Assembly: GCF_028776105.2 (NCBI RefSeq)
Contig: NZ_CP145606.1
Coordinates: 1,612,001-1,676,000, forward strand
Length of the DNA stretch: 64,000 nucleotides
Direction of reading: 5' to 3'
DNA from: Neisseria leonii
GTDB lineage: Bacteria; Pseudomonadota; Gammaproteobacteria; Burkholderiales; Neisseriaceae
The notes below the pieces were generated by a model. The model had not been told where the DNA came from. It did not search any database and was given only the letters and a program-made list of their open reading frames with translations. The translations under genes were made by a program, and so were the position numbers. Positions 7,799-17,556 of the stretch are shown here, in pieces; position 1 is the stretch's first letter; every line of letters begins with the position of its first letter.

Positions 7799-9313
7799 AT
7801 GAACGAACAGCATACTCCGCAAACCGACGATATCCAGTTGGACGAAAACCAAATCATCGCAACCCGCCGCGAAAAACTCGGCGAAATCCGCAAACAGGGC
7901 ATCGCCTTTCCCAATCAATACCGGCGCAATGCCTTTGCGGGCGATTTGCAGGCACAATACGGCGCAATCGAAAAAACCGAATTGGACCCGCAGGAAATTC
8001 CCGTCAAAATCGCCGGCCGCATGATGCTGCAACGCGCAATGGGCAAAGCCAGCTTCGCCACCGTTCAAGATACAAGCGGCCAAATCCAAGTGTATGTGAA
8101 CAATCAGGGCGTGGGAGAAGAAGCGCACCACGCGTTCAAACACTGGGATTTGGGCGACATCATCGGCGTGGAAGGCACACTGTTTAAAACCAACCACGGC
8201 GAATTGACCGTACGCGCGGCCAAACTGCACCTGCTCACCAAATCGCTGCGCCCGCTGCCCGACAAACATAAAGGTCTGACGGATCAGGAAACCAAATACC
8301 GCCAACGTTATGTCGATCTGATTGCCAATCCCGACAGCCGCGACATTTTCATCAAACGCAGCCAAATTGTGCAGGCAATCCGCAGCTATATGGTGGCCGA
8401 GAACTATCTCGAAGTCGAAACCCCGATGATGCACCCGATTCCCGGCGGTGCTGCGGCCAAGCCTTTCGTTACCCACCACAACGCGCTCGATATGCCGCTC
8501 TATCTGCGCATCGCGCCCGAGCTGTATCTGAAACGTCTCGTGGTCGGCGGCTTGGAGCGCGTGTTTGAAATCAACCGCAACTTCCGCAACGAAGGTATGT
8601 CGGTACGCCACAACCCCGAATTCACCATGATGGAATTCTACGAGGCGTTTTGCGGTTACGAACGCATGATGGAAATGACCGAAGGCATTATCCGCGCCGC
8701 CGCGCAAACCGCCTGCGGCCGTCTGAATATCGAATACAGCGGCAAAGCAGTCGATTTGGCCGCGCCGTTCGAGCGTTTGACCATTTTGCAGGCCATCAAA
8801 AAATACAATCCGCACTACACGGACGAACAGCTCAACGATGCCGAATGGCTGAAACAGGAAATCGTCAAGCACGGCGAAAGTCTGCCGCCCGCCCCCGGTA
8901 TCGGCAGCCTGCAACTGGCATTGTTCGAAGGCTGCGCCGAAAGCCGGTTGTGGAATCCGACTTTCATCATCGATTATCCTGTGGAAGTTTCCCCGCTGGC
9001 GCGCGCTTCCGATACCCGCCCCGGCCTGACCGAACGTTTCGAACTGTTCGTCGTCGGCCGCGAACTGGCCAACGGCTATTCGGAATTGAACGACCCCGAA
9101 GACCAAGCCGCCCGCTTCAAAGCACAGGTGGCACAAAAAGACGCGGGCGACGACGAAGCCATGCATTATGATGCCGACTATATCCGCGCCATGGAATACG
9201 GCCTGCCGCCCACCGGCGGCTGCGGTATCGGTATCGACCGCCTCGTGATGCTGCTGACCGATGCGCAAACCATCCGCGATGTGGTGCTGTTCCCGCAGAT
9301 GCGCCCCGAATAA
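7799..9313 (+). CDS. lysS: Lysyl-tRNA synthetase, class II
   Basis: Charges tRNA-Lys with lysine in the cytoplasm. 504 residues, the usual size. An N-terminal OB-fold anticodon-binding domain (about residues 60-150, [20 protein letters not shown]) is followed by the class II catalytic core. Motif 2 is near [20 protein letters not shown] and motif 3 at [17 protein letters not shown] hairpin CAGGCAGTTTACGACTGCCTG followed by TTTTTT lies just before the start and could be a terminator or leader element. The start at 7799 follows it. A DUS terminator stands at 9335. Confidence 0.97.
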   Translation: MNEQHTPQTDDIQLDENQIIATRREKLGEIRKQGIAFPNQYRRNAFAGDLQAQYGAIEKTELDPQEIPVKIAGRMMLQRAMGKASFATVQDTSGQIQVYVNNQGVGEEAHHAFKHWDLGDIIGVEGTLFKTNHGELTVRAAKLHLLTKSLRPLPDKHKGLTDQETKYRQRYVDLIANPDSRDIFIKRSQIVQAIRSYMVAENYLEVETPMMHPIPGGAAAKPFVTHHNALDMPLYLRIAPELYLKRLVVGGLERVFEINRNFRNEGMSVRHNPEFTMMEFYEAFCGYERMMEMTEGIIRAAAQTACGRLNIEYSGKAVDLAAPFERLTILQAIKKYNPHYTDEQLNDAEWLKQEIVKHGESLPPAPGIGSLQLALFEGCAESRLWNPTFIIDYPVEVSPLARASDTRPGLTERFELFVVGRELANGYSELNDPEDQAARFKAQVAQKDAGDDEAMHYDADYIRAMEYGLPPTGGCGIGIDRLVMLLTDAQTIRDVVLFPQMRPE

Positions 9314-9334
9314 AAGCCCGTATCAGAATACAGA

Positions 9335-9373
9335 AGGCCGTCTGAAAACCAAAATCCGGTTTTCAGACGGCCT
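9335..9373 (+). terminator. Inverted DUS terminator after lysS
   Basis: AGGCCGTCTGAA at 9335-9346 and its complement at 9362-9373, extended by AAAACC/GGTTTT. It lies between lysS and the convergent gene at 9495, so it may work in both directions. Confidence 0.85.
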
Positions 9374-9494
9374 TAATCTATTACAGGCTGAAAAGAACTT
9401 AAACAGTATCCTTTTATGAAAACATCATGAAAATCAGGCCTTAAAATCAAAACCCAAACAGGCAGAACGGTCAGCAGCCCGACCGTTTTACTGC

Positions 9495-9806
9495 TTACTG
9501 CCCCTTGGCCGCCTGCCAGGCACGGTTCAAACGCTCGCCCGCCTGTTTCAACGCCTCATCATTAGCCGCTTTCTGCTGTTTTGCCGCTTCCAGTTCGGCA
9601 TTCAGACGGCCGATATCCGCTTCTGCATCGGCCTTGCGTTTTTGCGCCGCCGCCAAATCCGTTTGCAGTTTTACCATCCGTGCATCATCCGTATTCTGCA
9701 CAGCCAATGCTTGACGGAATGCCGCCTGAGCGCTGATCAAATCACCCTCTGCTGCCGCGCCCGGAGGCAAAACAGCCAACAAAACCGTCCATACTGCTTT
9801 TTTCAT
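9495..9806 (-). CDS. Small secreted coiled-coil protein, unknown function
   Basis: 103 residues. [19 protein letters not shown] is a signal peptide with a likely cleavage site after AAA. The mature part is Ala/Lys/Glu-rich, with heptad-like spacing from about residue 35 to 95 (DLAAAQKRKADAEADIGRLN onward), so a periplasmic coiled coil is predicted. The start overlaps the stop of the lipoprotein gene upstream by four bases (ATGA), which implies co-translation with it. I do not recognise a named family. A structural or chaperone-like partner of the lipoprotein is possible, but that is inference. Confidence 0.75.
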   Translation of the reverse strand: MKKAVWTVLLAVLPPGAAAEGDLISAQAAFRQALAVQNTDDARMVKLQTDLAAAQKRKADAEADIGRLNAELEAAKQQKAANDEALKQAGERLNRAWQAAKGQ

Positions 9807-10246
9807 CTTCCCGCTCCTGATCCGGCACATACCGTCTGCCACTGTTTCTCGTTAATCGACCCCTTCTGCACCGGCATCGGACGCAAATCCACCGCACTGT
9901 AACGCTGCTCGGCAACCACCTGTCCGTTAGCGGCCAGCAATGTCAACGCAGTCAGGCGGTAAGTACGGTTGGTACAGTGGATTTCCCACTCACCCAGAGC
10001 CGTCTTATAAGACGGCGTATTGACATAACGCATTTCCGCCGGTTTCACCACAACTTTGCGGTCGCGGAATATTACCGACTGGCCGTTGCGCTTGATACTG
10101 GCCTTATCCACAGCCACACGGATATTACCGTCGGCCGTCTCGCCGAGCGGCTGCCATTGCCCTTCAACCTGCGGGCCGGCCGCACACGCGGCCAGCATCA
10201 GCATACAGACCGCCGATACCGTTCCCAACAACTGTTTCTTCTGCAT
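9803..10246 (-). CDS. Lipoprotein, adhesin-E-like periplasmic domain
   Basis: 147 residues. It has a lipoprotein signal with lipobox LAAC (Cys18 from the chosen start [10 protein letters not shown]). The mature domain has the pattern [14 protein letters not shown] ... [18 protein letters not shown] ... QWQTVCAG. This resembles small envelope proteins grouped as surface-adhesin protein E-like: a strand-rich domain recording a conserved tyrosine and two cysteines that may form a disulfide. That family assignment is tentative. First gene of a two-gene unit with the coiled-coil protein at 9495-9806. Transcribed divergently from recQ. Confidence 0.75.
   Translation of the reverse strand: MQKKQLLGTVSAVCMLMLAACAAGPQVEGQWQPLGETADGNIRVAVDKASIKRNGQSVIFRDRKVVVKPAEMRYVNTPSYKTALGEWEIHCTNRTYRLTALTLLAANGQVVAEQRYSAVDLRPMPVQKGSINEKQWQTVCAGSGAGR
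10104..10112 (+). promoter_or_regulatory. DnaA box inside lipoprotein gene
   Basis: Perfect TTATCCACA. Listed because it belongs to the cluster between 6.5 and 15.6 kb. Confidence 0.4.
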
Positions 10247-10332
10247 TTTGCTTCCCGGTTCATGCGCGCACCGCCATGACGCACGCAACGATAAAGTTTA
10301 CAATACCGCCTCATTATAACGGAAATTGCCGC

Positions 10333-12135
10333 ATGACCCACCCGAACGCGTTGCAGATTTTGAACGATACTTTCGGCTATCCCGAATTCCGGGGCAATCA
10401 GGCCGAAGTAGTACAAACTCTGGCTGAAGGCAGCAGCCTTCTGGTGTTGATGCCCACGGGTGGCGGCAAATCGCTGTGCTATCAGATTCCCGCGCTGATG
10501 CGCGAAGGCGTGGCCATCATAGTATCGCCGCTGATTGCACTGATGAACGACCAGGTTGCCAACTTACAGGCCGCAGGCGTGCATTGTGCCGCACTGCACA
10601 GCGGCACGCCCGCCGACGATATCCGCCAAATTGCCGACGACATCGCCACAGGCCGTCTGAAACTACTCTATGTTGCACCCGAACGCTTGGTCGGCGAACG
10701 TTTTCTGCGCTTTCTCGACCACACCCGCATCAGCCTGTTCGCCATCGATGAAGCCCACTGTGTCAGTCAGTGGGGGCACGACTTCCGCCCCGAATACCAA
10801 CAGTTGGGCCTGCTGGCCGAACGCTATCCCGCCGTGCCGCGCATCGCACTGACTGCCACCGCCGACGCACAGACCCGCGCCGACATCAAACATTATCTGC
10901 ATCTGGACAACGCCCCCGAATTTGTCGCCAGTTTCGACCGCCCGAATCTCTATTATCAAGTCATCGAAAAAAACAGCGGCAAAAAACAGCTTTTAGCGTT
11001 TATCAAAGGCCAAATGGCCGGACAAAGCGGGATTGTGTACTGTTTGAGCCGCAAAAAAGTCGATGACACCGCCGCATTTCTGCGCGAAAACGGCTTGGGA
11101 GCGGTGGCTTACCATGCCGGCATGAGTATGCAGGAACGCGAAGCCGCCCAACTGCGCTTTACACGCGAAGACAATATCATTGTTGTGGCCACCGTGGCTT
11201 TCGGCATGGGCATCGACAAACCGGACGTGCGTTTTGTCGCCCACCTCGATATGCCGCAGAGCATCGAACATTTTTATCAGGAATCCGGCCGTGCGGGACG
11301 CGACGGTCTGCCGGCCGTCAGCTGGCTGTGCTACGGTTTGAACGACTGGACCATCTTGCGCGAGCGCATTTTCGCCGGACAAAGCAGTGAAATGCAGAAA
11401 AGCATTGAGTTGCAAAAACTCGACGGTATGCTTTCCGTATGCGAAACCGCAGGCTGCCGCCGCGTGCTGCTACTGCGACATTTCGGCGAAGCTGCCGAAG
11501 CCTGCGGCCATTGCGACAACTGCCTGCACCCGCCCGACCGCTTCGACGGTACCGAATTGGTACAGAAACTGCTCAGCTGTGTTTACCGTGTCGGCCAGCG
11601 TTTTGCCGCAGGTTATGTGATTAATGTTTTGCGCGGCAAAGACGACGACTGGATCCGCCGCAACGGCCACCATCAATTATCCACATTCGGCATCGGTGGA
11701 AAATTGAGCGACAAAGAATGGCGCAGCGTCATCCGCCAAAGTATCGGCTTGGGTTTTTTGGGTGCCGACCCGCTCAATTATCACGCACTTTTCCTGCAAG
11801 AGCCCGCCCGCCGGATATTGTCCGGCGAAATGCCGGTTTTACTGCGCCCGTTCAAACGCGAAAAACACAGTATGCAGAAACCGCAGGGCGAACGGCTGCG
11901 TACCGAGCGCGAAGAACGCATCTGGCAGGATTTGCGCCAATGGCGTGCCGCACGCGCCAAAAGCGAAAACGTACCGGCCTATGTCATTTTCCATGACCGC
12001 ACACTGCAAAGCATTGTTGAAACCCTGCCTCAGACACCTGCCGACCTGAACCGCATTTTCGGCTTGGGTCAGGCCAAAATCGATAAATACGGTAACGATA
12101 TTTTGGCTGTCTGTGTCAAATGGCTGGAAACTTAA
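10333..12135 (+). CDS. recQ: ATP-dependent DNA helicase RecQ
   Basis: 3'-5' helicase in recombination and repair; in gonococci RecQ also takes part in pilin antigenic variation. 600 residues. Walker A is [12 protein letters not shown], the DEAH motif is in [17 protein letters not shown], and helicase motifs run to about residue 330. A zinc-binding segment [20 protein letters not shown] follows, then the RQC domain, then one HRDC domain (about 525-600, ending [16 protein letters not shown]). Gonococcal RecQ is described with three HRDC domains; here only one is seen, as in E. coli. The start at 10333 ([10 protein letters not shown]) begins the conserved region. A DnaA box lies within the coding region at 11677-11685. 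Confidence 0.95.
   Translation: MTHPNALQILNDTFGYPEFRGNQAEVVQTLAEGSSLLVLMPTGGGKSLCYQIPALMREGVAIIVSPLIALMNDQVANLQAAGVHCAALHSGTPADDIRQIADDIATGRLKLLYVAPERLVGERFLRFLDHTRISLFAIDEAHCVSQWGHDFRPEYQQLGLLAERYPAVPRIALTATADAQTRADIKHYLHLDNAPEFVASFDRPNLYYQVIEKNSGKKQLLAFIKGQMAGQSGIVYCLSRKKVDDTAAFLRENGLGAVAYHAGMSMQEREAAQLRFTREDNIIVVATVAFGMGIDKPDVRFVAHLDMPQSIEHFYQESGRAGRDGLPAVSWLCYGLNDWTILRERIFAGQSSEMQKSIELQKLDGMLSVCETAGCRRVLLLRHFGEAAEACGHCDNCLHPPDRFDGTELVQKLLSCVYRVGQRFAAGYVINVLRGKDDDWIRRNGHHQLSTFGIGGKLSDKEWRSVIRQSIGLGFLGADPLNYHALFLQEPARRILSGEMPVLLRPFKREKHSMQKPQGERLRTEREERIWQDLRQWRAARAKSENVPAYVIFHDRTLQSIVETLPQTPADLNRIFGLGQAKIDKYGNDILAVCVKWLET
11677..11685 (+). promoter_or_regulatory. DnaA box inside recQ
   Basis: Perfect TTATCCACA, part of the cluster described in the findings. 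Confidence 0.4.
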
Positions 12136-12170
12136 AATAAAAATTTGACCACCGGTGTAGGAGATGAAAA

Positions 12171-12365
12171 ATGGACAATGATAATGATCGGGGTGCTGGC
12201 TCAAAAACCATTGAACAAGTTATCCGGGAACTAAAAACTTTTGGTAATCAGCATCTGATTGTCATGGTCTCTGATGACGGTGGTGAAACTTTAAAGCCGG
12301 TAAAATTGATTGGTAAAGAGTTTCAAGGTGAAGAACCTTACTGCACATTTTTTATTGAAAAATAA
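12171..12365 (+). CDS. Small protein, unknown
   Basis: 64 residues (MDNDNDRGAGSKTIEQVI at the N-terminus), preceded by a good AGGAG site at the right distance. No signal peptide or membrane segment. It is predicted to be a small alpha/beta cytosolic protein, with strands LIVMVSDDGG and YCTFFIEK. It follows recQ by 35 bases on the same strand and is closed by a DUS terminator. I do not recognise the family. Confidence 0.6.
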   Translation: MDNDNDRGAGSKTIEQVIRELKTFGNQHLIVMVSDDGGETLKPVKLIGKEFQGEEPYCTFFIEK

Positions 12366-12419
12366 AAACCATACGATGAACGGCATATGTCTAATTTTGT
12401 AATCGTACCAAATACAGAA

Positions 12420-12459
12420 AGGCCGTCTGAAAACCGTAAAACCGGTTTTCAGACGGCCT
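12420..12459. terminator. Inverted DUS terminator, convergent genes
   Basis: DUS at 12420-12431 and complement at 12448-12459, the stem extended by AAACCG/CGGTTT, with T runs on one side and A runs on the other. Serves the plus-strand small gene and minus-strand gnd. Confidence 0.85.
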
Positions 12460-12497
12460 TTTCTCCATAAAATCAAACTTTGATACAGGCAGCAGAC

Positions 12498-13946
12498 TTA
12501 AACATCGTAAGTAGTGGAAGCAGTATTGCCGCCCGTTCCCGTCCAATTGGTATGGAAAAATTCGCCGCGGGGCCGGTCTGTGCGCTCATAAGTATGAGCA
12601 CCGAAATAATCGCGTTGTGCCTGTAACAGATTGGCGGGCAGGCGGGCTGTGGTGTAGCCGTCCAAGAACGTCAGTGCAGACGTCATACAGGGCATGGGCA
12701 GGCCGCTTTCCAACGCTTTGGCGGCAATTTTACGCCAAGCGGGCAGGGCAGTTTGCAGGATATTTTTGAAATAAGGGTCATTGCCGAGGAATACCAAATC
12801 CGGATCGGCATCATAAGCATCGCGGATATTGCCTAAAAACGCACTGCGGATAATACAGCCTTCGCGCCAAAGTAGAGCGGTTTTACCGTAATCCAACTGC
12901 CATTGATGGGTTTCGCCCGCTTCGCGGATCAGCATAAAGCCTTGTGCGTAAGAAATGATTTTTGAGGCCAGCAGAGCCAGACGCAGATTTTCCAACCATT
13001 GTGCGCGGTCGCCCCCGACAGGTTCGATTTTTTTATCGAACAGCGCGGCAGCCTGTTCGCGCTGTGCTTTGAATGCCGATACACAACGCGCAAACACCGC
13101 TTCGGAAATCAGCGTCAACGGAATGCCCAAATCCAGAGCATTGATGCCCGTCCATTTTCCGGTGCCTTTCTGGCCTGCGGTATCAAGGATTTTTTCAACC
13201 AACGGCGTGCCGTCCTCATCTTGATAGGCAAAAATATCGGCAGTAATTTCAATCAAGTAGCTGTTTAACTCGGTTTGATTCCATGCCGAAAATACTTGGT
13301 GCATTTCATCGGCATCCATGCCCAGCCCGTCTTTCATAAACTGGTAGGCTTCGCAAATCAGCTGCATATCGCCGTATTCGATACCGTTATGCACCATTTT
13401 GACGAAATGCCCGGCACCGTCGCGGCCGACCCAGTCGCAGCAGGGTTCGCCTTCCGGCGTTTTTGCGGCAATGGCCTGAAAAATCGGCTTGATTTCCGGC
13501 CATGCGCTTTCATCGCCGCCCGGCATAATCGACGGACCGTTACGCGCACCTTCTTCTCCGCCGGAAACACCCGCACCGATAAAGCGGATACCGTGTGCCG
13601 CCAATTCGCGTGTCCGGCGGGTGGAATCGGGAAAATTGGCATTGCCGCCGTCGATAATGATGTCGCCTTGATCGAGCAGTGGCAGCAATTGGGCGATAAA
13701 ATCGTCCACCACACTGCCTGCCCGCACCATCAACATGATTTTTCTCGGTTTTTCCAGTTTTTCTACCAATTCCTGCAGACTGTAGGCACCGGTGATTTGC
13801 GTATTTTTGGCGGCACCGTTGAGAAATTCGTCTACTTTGGATGTAGTGCGGTTATAAGCTACTACTTTGAAACCTTTATCGTTCATGTTCAGAATCAGGT
13901 TCTGACCCATCACGGCCAAACCAATGACGCCGATGTCGCCTTTCAT
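12498..13946 (-). CDS. gnd: 6-phosphogluconate dehydrogenase (decarboxylating)
   Basis: Oxidises and decarboxylates 6-phosphogluconate to ribulose 5-phosphate, making NADPH in the pentose phosphate pathway. 482 residues, within the family range (E. coli 468). N-terminal NADP-binding GVIGLAVMGQNLILN with the arginine patch YNRTTSK. Substrate-binding segment GVSGGEEGARNGPSIMPGG. C-terminal helical domain ending with the tail WTGTGGNTASTTYDV. The start at 13946 has an AAAGGA site. It converges with the recQ unit. Confidence 0.97.
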   Translation of the reverse strand: MKGDIGVIGLAVMGQNLILNMNDKGFKVVAYNRTTSKVDEFLNGAAKNTQITGAYSLQELVEKLEKPRKIMLMVRAGSVVDDFIAQLLPLLDQGDIIIDGGNANFPDSTRRTRELAAHGIRFIGAGVSGGEEGARNGPSIMPGGDESAWPEIKPIFQAIAAKTPEGEPCCDWVGRDGAGHFVKMVHNGIEYGDMQLICEAYQFMKDGLGMDADEMHQVFSAWNQTELNSYLIEITADIFAYQDEDGTPLVEKILDTAGQKGTGKWTGINALDLGIPLTLISEAVFARCVSAFKAQREQAAALFDKKIEPVGGDRAQWLENLRLALLASKIISYAQGFMLIREAGETHQWQLDYGKTALLWREGCIIRSAFLGNIRDAYDADPDLVFLGNDPYFKNILQTALPAWRKIAAKALESGLPMPCMTSALTFLDGYTTARLPANLLQAQRDYFGAHTYERTDRPRGEFFHTNWTGTGGNTASTTYDV

Positions 13947-14346
13947 GCGGATTCCTTTAATTTAGTGCGGTGATCAAATCGGTATTTTACGGTATATCGT
14001 TTTCTGCCGATACATTCCGAAATATTAATTAATGATTTTCATCATTATTTTTTCTGTCTAAACCGTTGTTTGCAAAGAAACGGGGATATCGTCAAAACAA
14101 TTAATCAAAAATAAATTTTATTTTTTGATGAAAAAGATGAAACAGACAGCTTTATCGGGATAAACCTGATTTTACTTTTTTATTCAAATGGTTGATAAAA
14201 GAAAAAGCCTGTGGAAAAAAACAGATAGGCCGTCTGAATTTTACTTGGATAATTTGCGGCATTTGATCCGTTGAAGTGGATAAAATACCGTTGCAAACGT
14301 TTTTTCAGACGGCCTGACGGGAAAACAGATTACCGCAGATACGTTT
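13947..14346. other. AT-rich intergenic region gnd-lpxC
   Basis: About 400 bases without a gene. It contains an AT-rich stretch (about 14020-14220), an inverted repeat AATGAT-TTTC-ATCATT at 14031-14046 that partly resembles a Fur box upstream of gnd, a relaxed DnaA box TGTGGAAAA at 14210-14218, and two opposed DUS (14227-14238 and 14304-14315) that may end lpxC transcription. Confidence 0.6.
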
Positions 14347-15267
14347 TCAAGCGGCATATTCTTCCATTTCGAAAAATGCACCGGGCAGGTCGGCATTCTC
14401 ATCGAAAGAAACCCATTCAAATGCGTTTTCATCGGCCAAAACTGCCCGCAGCAGTGCATTATTGACGGCATGGCCCGATTTATAACCTTCAAAAGCACCG
14501 ATAATCGGATGACCGACGATATAAAGGTCGCCGATGGCATCTAAAATTTTGTGGCGGACGAATTCATCGGGATAACGCAGCCCTTCGGGATTGAGCACAT
14601 CTGTGTCATCGATCACAATCGCATTGGTCAGGTTACCGCCCAAACCCAGATTGTGCGCCCGCATCATTTCCACTTCCTGCATAAAACCGAACGTACGCGC
14701 GCGCGCGATTTCTTCGATATAAGATTGACCGGAAAAATCGATTTCAAATGTGGGACTGCTGCGGTTGAACACAGGATGATCAAATTCGATGGTCAGTGTA
14801 ACTTTAAATCCGTCATAAGGCGTAAAGCGTACCCATTTGCCCGTTTCTTTTACTTCCACCGGCTTGATGATTTTCAGAAACCGTTTTTTTGCCGTCTGTC
14901 TCACAATGCCCGCATCTTGCAGCAGATAAATAAACGGCAGGCTGGAACCGTCCATAATCGGGATTTCCGGTGCATTCAGTTCGATCAGGACATTATCGAT
15001 ACCGTAGGCAGCCAATGCCGACATCATGTGTTCGATGGTGCCAATGCGTGTCCCGTTTTCGGTAACCACTGTCGAAGACAGACGGGTGTCGTTAATCAGA
15101 TAAGGGGTCAGTTTGACGGTTTTTCCCGCATCGCCGTCCAAATCACTGCGGCGCAGCAGAATACCGCTGTCAGCCGGTGCCGGATAAAGTGTGAGTGCCA
15201 CACGTTCTCCCGAATGCAGGCCGACACCGGTAACACTCACTTCGCGTGCCAAGGTCCGTTGCAGCAT
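14347..15267 (-). CDS. lpxC: UDP-3-O-acyl-N-acetylglucosamine deacetylase
   Basis: Zinc hydrolase, the first committed step of lipid A synthesis, in the cytoplasm. 306 residues. MLQRTLAREVSVTGVGLHSG opens the protein. The zinc ligand His80 is in GTIEHMMSALAAYG, the HxxxD ligands in RHKILDAIGD, and a later active-site His in KSGHAVNNALLRA. Two further start codons lie directly upstream (15270 and a TTG at 15273); MLQRTL at 15267 is the family start. The protein ends with an acidic tail and no unusual extension. Transcribed divergently from gapA across the candidate origin. Confidence 0.96.
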   Translation of the reverse strand: MLQRTLAREVSVTGVGLHSGERVALTLYPAPADSGILLRRSDLDGDAGKTVKLTPYLINDTRLSSTVVTENGTRIGTIEHMMSALAAYGIDNVLIELNAPEIPIMDGSSLPFIYLLQDAGIVRQTAKKRFLKIIKPVEVKETGKWVRFTPYDGFKVTLTIEFDHPVFNRSSPTFEIDFSGQSYIEEIARARTFGFMQEVEMMRAHNLGLGGNLTNAIVIDDTDVLNPEGLRYPDEFVRHKILDAIGDLYIVGHPIIGAFEGYKSGHAVNNALLRAVLADENAFEWVSFDENADLPGAFFEMEEYAA

Positions 15268-15273
15268 CATCAA

Positions 15274-15726
15274 GCCTTTACTGTGTTTCCATAAGGTTTT
15301 ACCGATGATAAGCCAAAATACCGCTTGTGCGAAGCACGGAAATGGTCTGTATCCCGCAACGATAGCGGCGGACTATCGGTAAAACCGCACTATCAGTGTA
15401 AAAAAAGCGGATAAGCCGGTTTTATCCACATCACGGTAAAACCGGTTACCGTTTTCCCGTTTTTCTCCGCAAATTCAGACGGCCTTTTTCCACATATTTA
15501 CCGTGACGTGAAACCCCCTTCATTCGGGCAGATAAACCGTTTATCCACAAATACGCCGCTGCTTTATCTTTTTCATCAAAAATAAAATACAAAAATGAAA
15601 GAAACAAAATTCAGATAAGCGCAGCAAAACGTTTGAAAATGTTAAAAATAAAGTAGCTTTTTGTAATAATCCGATTTTATGCTTCAATAAACCCGGTAAA
15701 TTACCGATTACATGGAGCCGGATATT
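15274..15726. other. Candidate replication origin (oriC) between lpxC and gapA
   Basis: A 450-base region without a gene. Perfect DnaA boxes TTATCCACA lie at 15422-15430 and 15541-15549, with a relaxed box TTTTCCACA at 15486-15494. They are followed by an AT-rich stretch (about 15555-15690) suited to unwinding. Short repeats of GGTAAAACCG type occur at 15378 and 15435, with related CGGTAAA/TTTACCG words at 15497 and 15693. It also holds one DUS (15474-15485) and the promoters of two divergent genes. The origin assignment is inference from these signals, the two parS sites and the gene-strand switch. Confidence 0.5.
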
Positions 15727-16734
15727 ATGAGTATTAAAGTTGCAATTAACGGTTTCGGCCGCATCGGCCGTTTGGCACTGCGCCAGATGGAACATATCGA
15801 AGGTGTGGAAGTGGTTGCCGTCAATGATCTCACGCCTGCCGATATGCTGCTGCATCTGTTCAAGTACGATACGACCCAAGGCCGTTTCCAAGGTTCTGCC
15901 GAACTGAAAGATGATGTGATGGTCATCAACGGCAAAACCATCAAAGTTTTTGCCGATGCCGATCCCGAAACACTGCCTTGGCGCGAATTGGGCATTGATG
16001 TCGTATTAGAATGTACCGGATTTTTTACCAGTAAAAACAAAGCCGAATCCCATATCCGTGCCGGCGCGAAAAAAGTTGTGATCTCCGCACCCGGCGGCGA
16101 TGATGTCAAAACCGTGGTGTTCGGTGTCAATGAACATATTCTCGACGGCAGTGAAACCGTGATTTCCGCCGCTTCCTGTACCACCAACTGCCTGGCACCG
16201 ATGGCAGCCGTACTGCACCGCGAATTCGGCATTGTCCAAGGCCTGATGACCACCATTCATGCCTATACGGGCGATCAAAACACGCTGGATGCGCCGCACC
16301 GCAAAGGCGATTTCCGCCGGGCGCGTGCCGCTGCGGAAAATATTGTGCCCAACAGCACGGGCGCGGCCAAGGCCATCGGTTTGGTGATTCCCGAATTGAA
16401 CGGCAAACTCGACGGTGCCGCCCAACGTGTGCCCGTGGCTACGGGTTCTCTGACCGAACTGGTTTGCGTATTGGAAAAAAACGTCAGTGTGCAGGCAGTG
16501 AATGCAGCGATGAAGGCGGCCGCCAATCCGTCATTCGGCTACACTGAAGAACAACTGGTTTCTTCCGACATCATCGGCATGACGGAAGGTTCGCTGTTCG
16601 ATGCCACCCAAACACGTATCTTGGATGTCGGCGGCAGACAGTTGGTCAAAACCGTGGCCTGGTACGACAACGAAATGTCCTATACCTGCCAATTGGTGCG
16701 TACGCTGGCTTATTTTGCCGGTTTGATTAAATAG
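15727..16734 (+). CDS. gapA: Glyceraldehyde-3-phosphate dehydrogenase, type I
   Basis: Interconverts glyceraldehyde 3-phosphate and 1,3-bisphosphoglycerate. 335 residues, normal for type I. The NAD-binding start [16 protein letters not shown] and the catalytic Cys151 in [12 protein letters not shown] are clear, as is the C-terminal [16 protein letters not shown]. The first ATG in frame is five codons upstream, but MSIKVAING at 15727 matches the family start. Meningococci carry two gap genes; which one this corresponds to cannot be settled here. Ends at a DUS terminator. Confidence 0.96.
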   Translation: MSIKVAINGFGRIGRLALRQMEHIEGVEVVAVNDLTPADMLLHLFKYDTTQGRFQGSAELKDDVMVINGKTIKVFADADPETLPWRELGIDVVLECTGFFTSKNKAESHIRAGAKKVVISAPGGDDVKTVVFGVNEHILDGSETVISAASCTTNCLAPMAAVLHREFGIVQGLMTTIHAYTGDQNTLDAPHRKGDFRRARAAAENIVPNSTGAAKAIGLVIPELNGKLDGAAQRVPVATGSLTELVCVLEKNVSVQAVNAAMKAAANPSFGYTEEQLVSSDIIGMTEGSLFDATQTRILDVGGRQLVKTVAWYDNEMSYTCQLVRTLAYFAGLIK

Positions 16735-16769
16735 CCGCATCTGCTTAAACATTTGAAAAAACGGTATAA

Positions 16770-16809
16770 AGGCCGTCTGAAAAGCACCATGCCCGATTTC
16801 AGACGGCCT
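16770..16809 (+). terminator. Inverted DUS terminator after gapA
   Basis: DUS at 16770-16781 and complement at 16798-16809. Confidence 0.85.
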
Positions 16810-17045
16810 TATATATTATAGGCTCGAAGGGATTTAACAAAACTTCACAGTATCTTTTGCCGTACAAAAAACTGAAAACAGGCGGACAGCTTACCATGCC
16901 GGTGCAGACGGCAATTTTTGCCGTAAAACACAGTAAAAAACAGAACCGGCAGAAAAACCGTGTTATCATCGCAAGTTGGCAAAAGCAGCGGCAGCAAACC
17001 GGCTGCCTTAATCAACCCGCAGGAATTTCAGAAGAAAGACCGAAA
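16810..17045. other. Leader region upstream of dksA
   Basis: About 235 bases with no recognised gene. The dksA frame stays open back to 16857, but that part has no family similarity and is unlikely to be translated. It probably holds the dksA promoter and 5' leader; I could not place boxes with confidence. Confidence 0.4.
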
Positions 17046-17462
17046 ATGGCAAAATTGACCGAGCAGGACATTATCAATTGGAACGGCTCCGAAGACGATT
17101 ACATGAACGCCGACCACTTGGCATTTTTCCGCGAATTGCTGGTTAAACTGCAAGACGAATTAATCGATAATGCTTCGGCCACTACCGATAATCTGCAAAA
17201 ACACGAATCCGCTCCCGACCCGGCCGACCGCGCGACCCAAGAAGAAGAATATGCTCTGGAATTGCGTACCCGCGACCGCGAGCGCAAACTGTTGAGCAAA
17301 GTCCAAGCCTCTATCCGTTCGATTGACGAGGGCGATTACGGCTATTGCCGCGATACCGGCGAACCTATCGGCCTCAAACGCCTGCTGGCACGCCCGACGG
17401 CCACTTTGTCGGTGGAAGCACAGGAACGCCGCGAACAGATGAAAAAACAGTTTGCCGATTGA
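17046..17462 (+). CDS. dksA: RNA polymerase-binding transcription factor DksA
   Basis: Binds the secondary channel of RNA polymerase and works with ppGpp in the stringent response. 138 residues. The coiled-coil tip motif DxxDxA is present (DPADRA, Asp58 and Asp61, Ala63). The C-terminal region RSIDEGDYGYCRDTGEPIG aligns with the zinc-finger segment of E. coli DksA. Only one cysteine (Cys101) remains of the usual four, and the second pair is replaced by TLSVEAQERRE. Such non-classical single-Cys zinc-finger versions still belong to the family. The start at 17046 (MAKLTEQDI) is chosen over the longer reading. A perfect hairpin terminator follows at 17491. Confidence 0.93.
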   Translation: MAKLTEQDIINWNGSEDDYMNADHLAFFRELLVKLQDELIDNASATTDNLQKHESAPDPADRATQEEEYALELRTRDRERKLLSKVQASIRSIDEGDYGYCRDTGEPIGLKRLLARPTATLSVEAQERREQMKKQFAD

Positions 17463-17490
17463 GCACGGATTTTTATTCCTCTAAAACACA

Positions 17491-17517
17491 AAAAACAGCG
17501 CATCCGCGCTGTTTTTT
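17491..17517 (+). terminator. Intrinsic terminator after dksA
   Basis: AAAAACAGCGC / GCGCTGTTTTTT stem with a short loop and a T run. Unusual here in not being built from DUS. Symmetric enough to serve proC on the other strand. Confidence 0.9.
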
Positions 17518-17556
17518 CATGGCTGAAACCGAATGGGAATTTAAGTTGTCGGATTT

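Noticed and set aside
7745-9268. 507-codon open frame opposite lysS
   Set aside because: Reading is the reverse complement of lysS with no recognised motif; long antisense frames are common in GC-rich genes.
9374-9420. Similarity of ACAGTATCTTTT-type words after lysS and gapA to a Correia element end
   Set aside because: Too short and imperfect; no paired terminal repeats found.
14031-14046. Fur box upstream of gnd
   Set aside because: AATGAT-TTTC-ATCATT is symmetric but matches the Fur consensus only in part, and gnd is not an expected Fur target.
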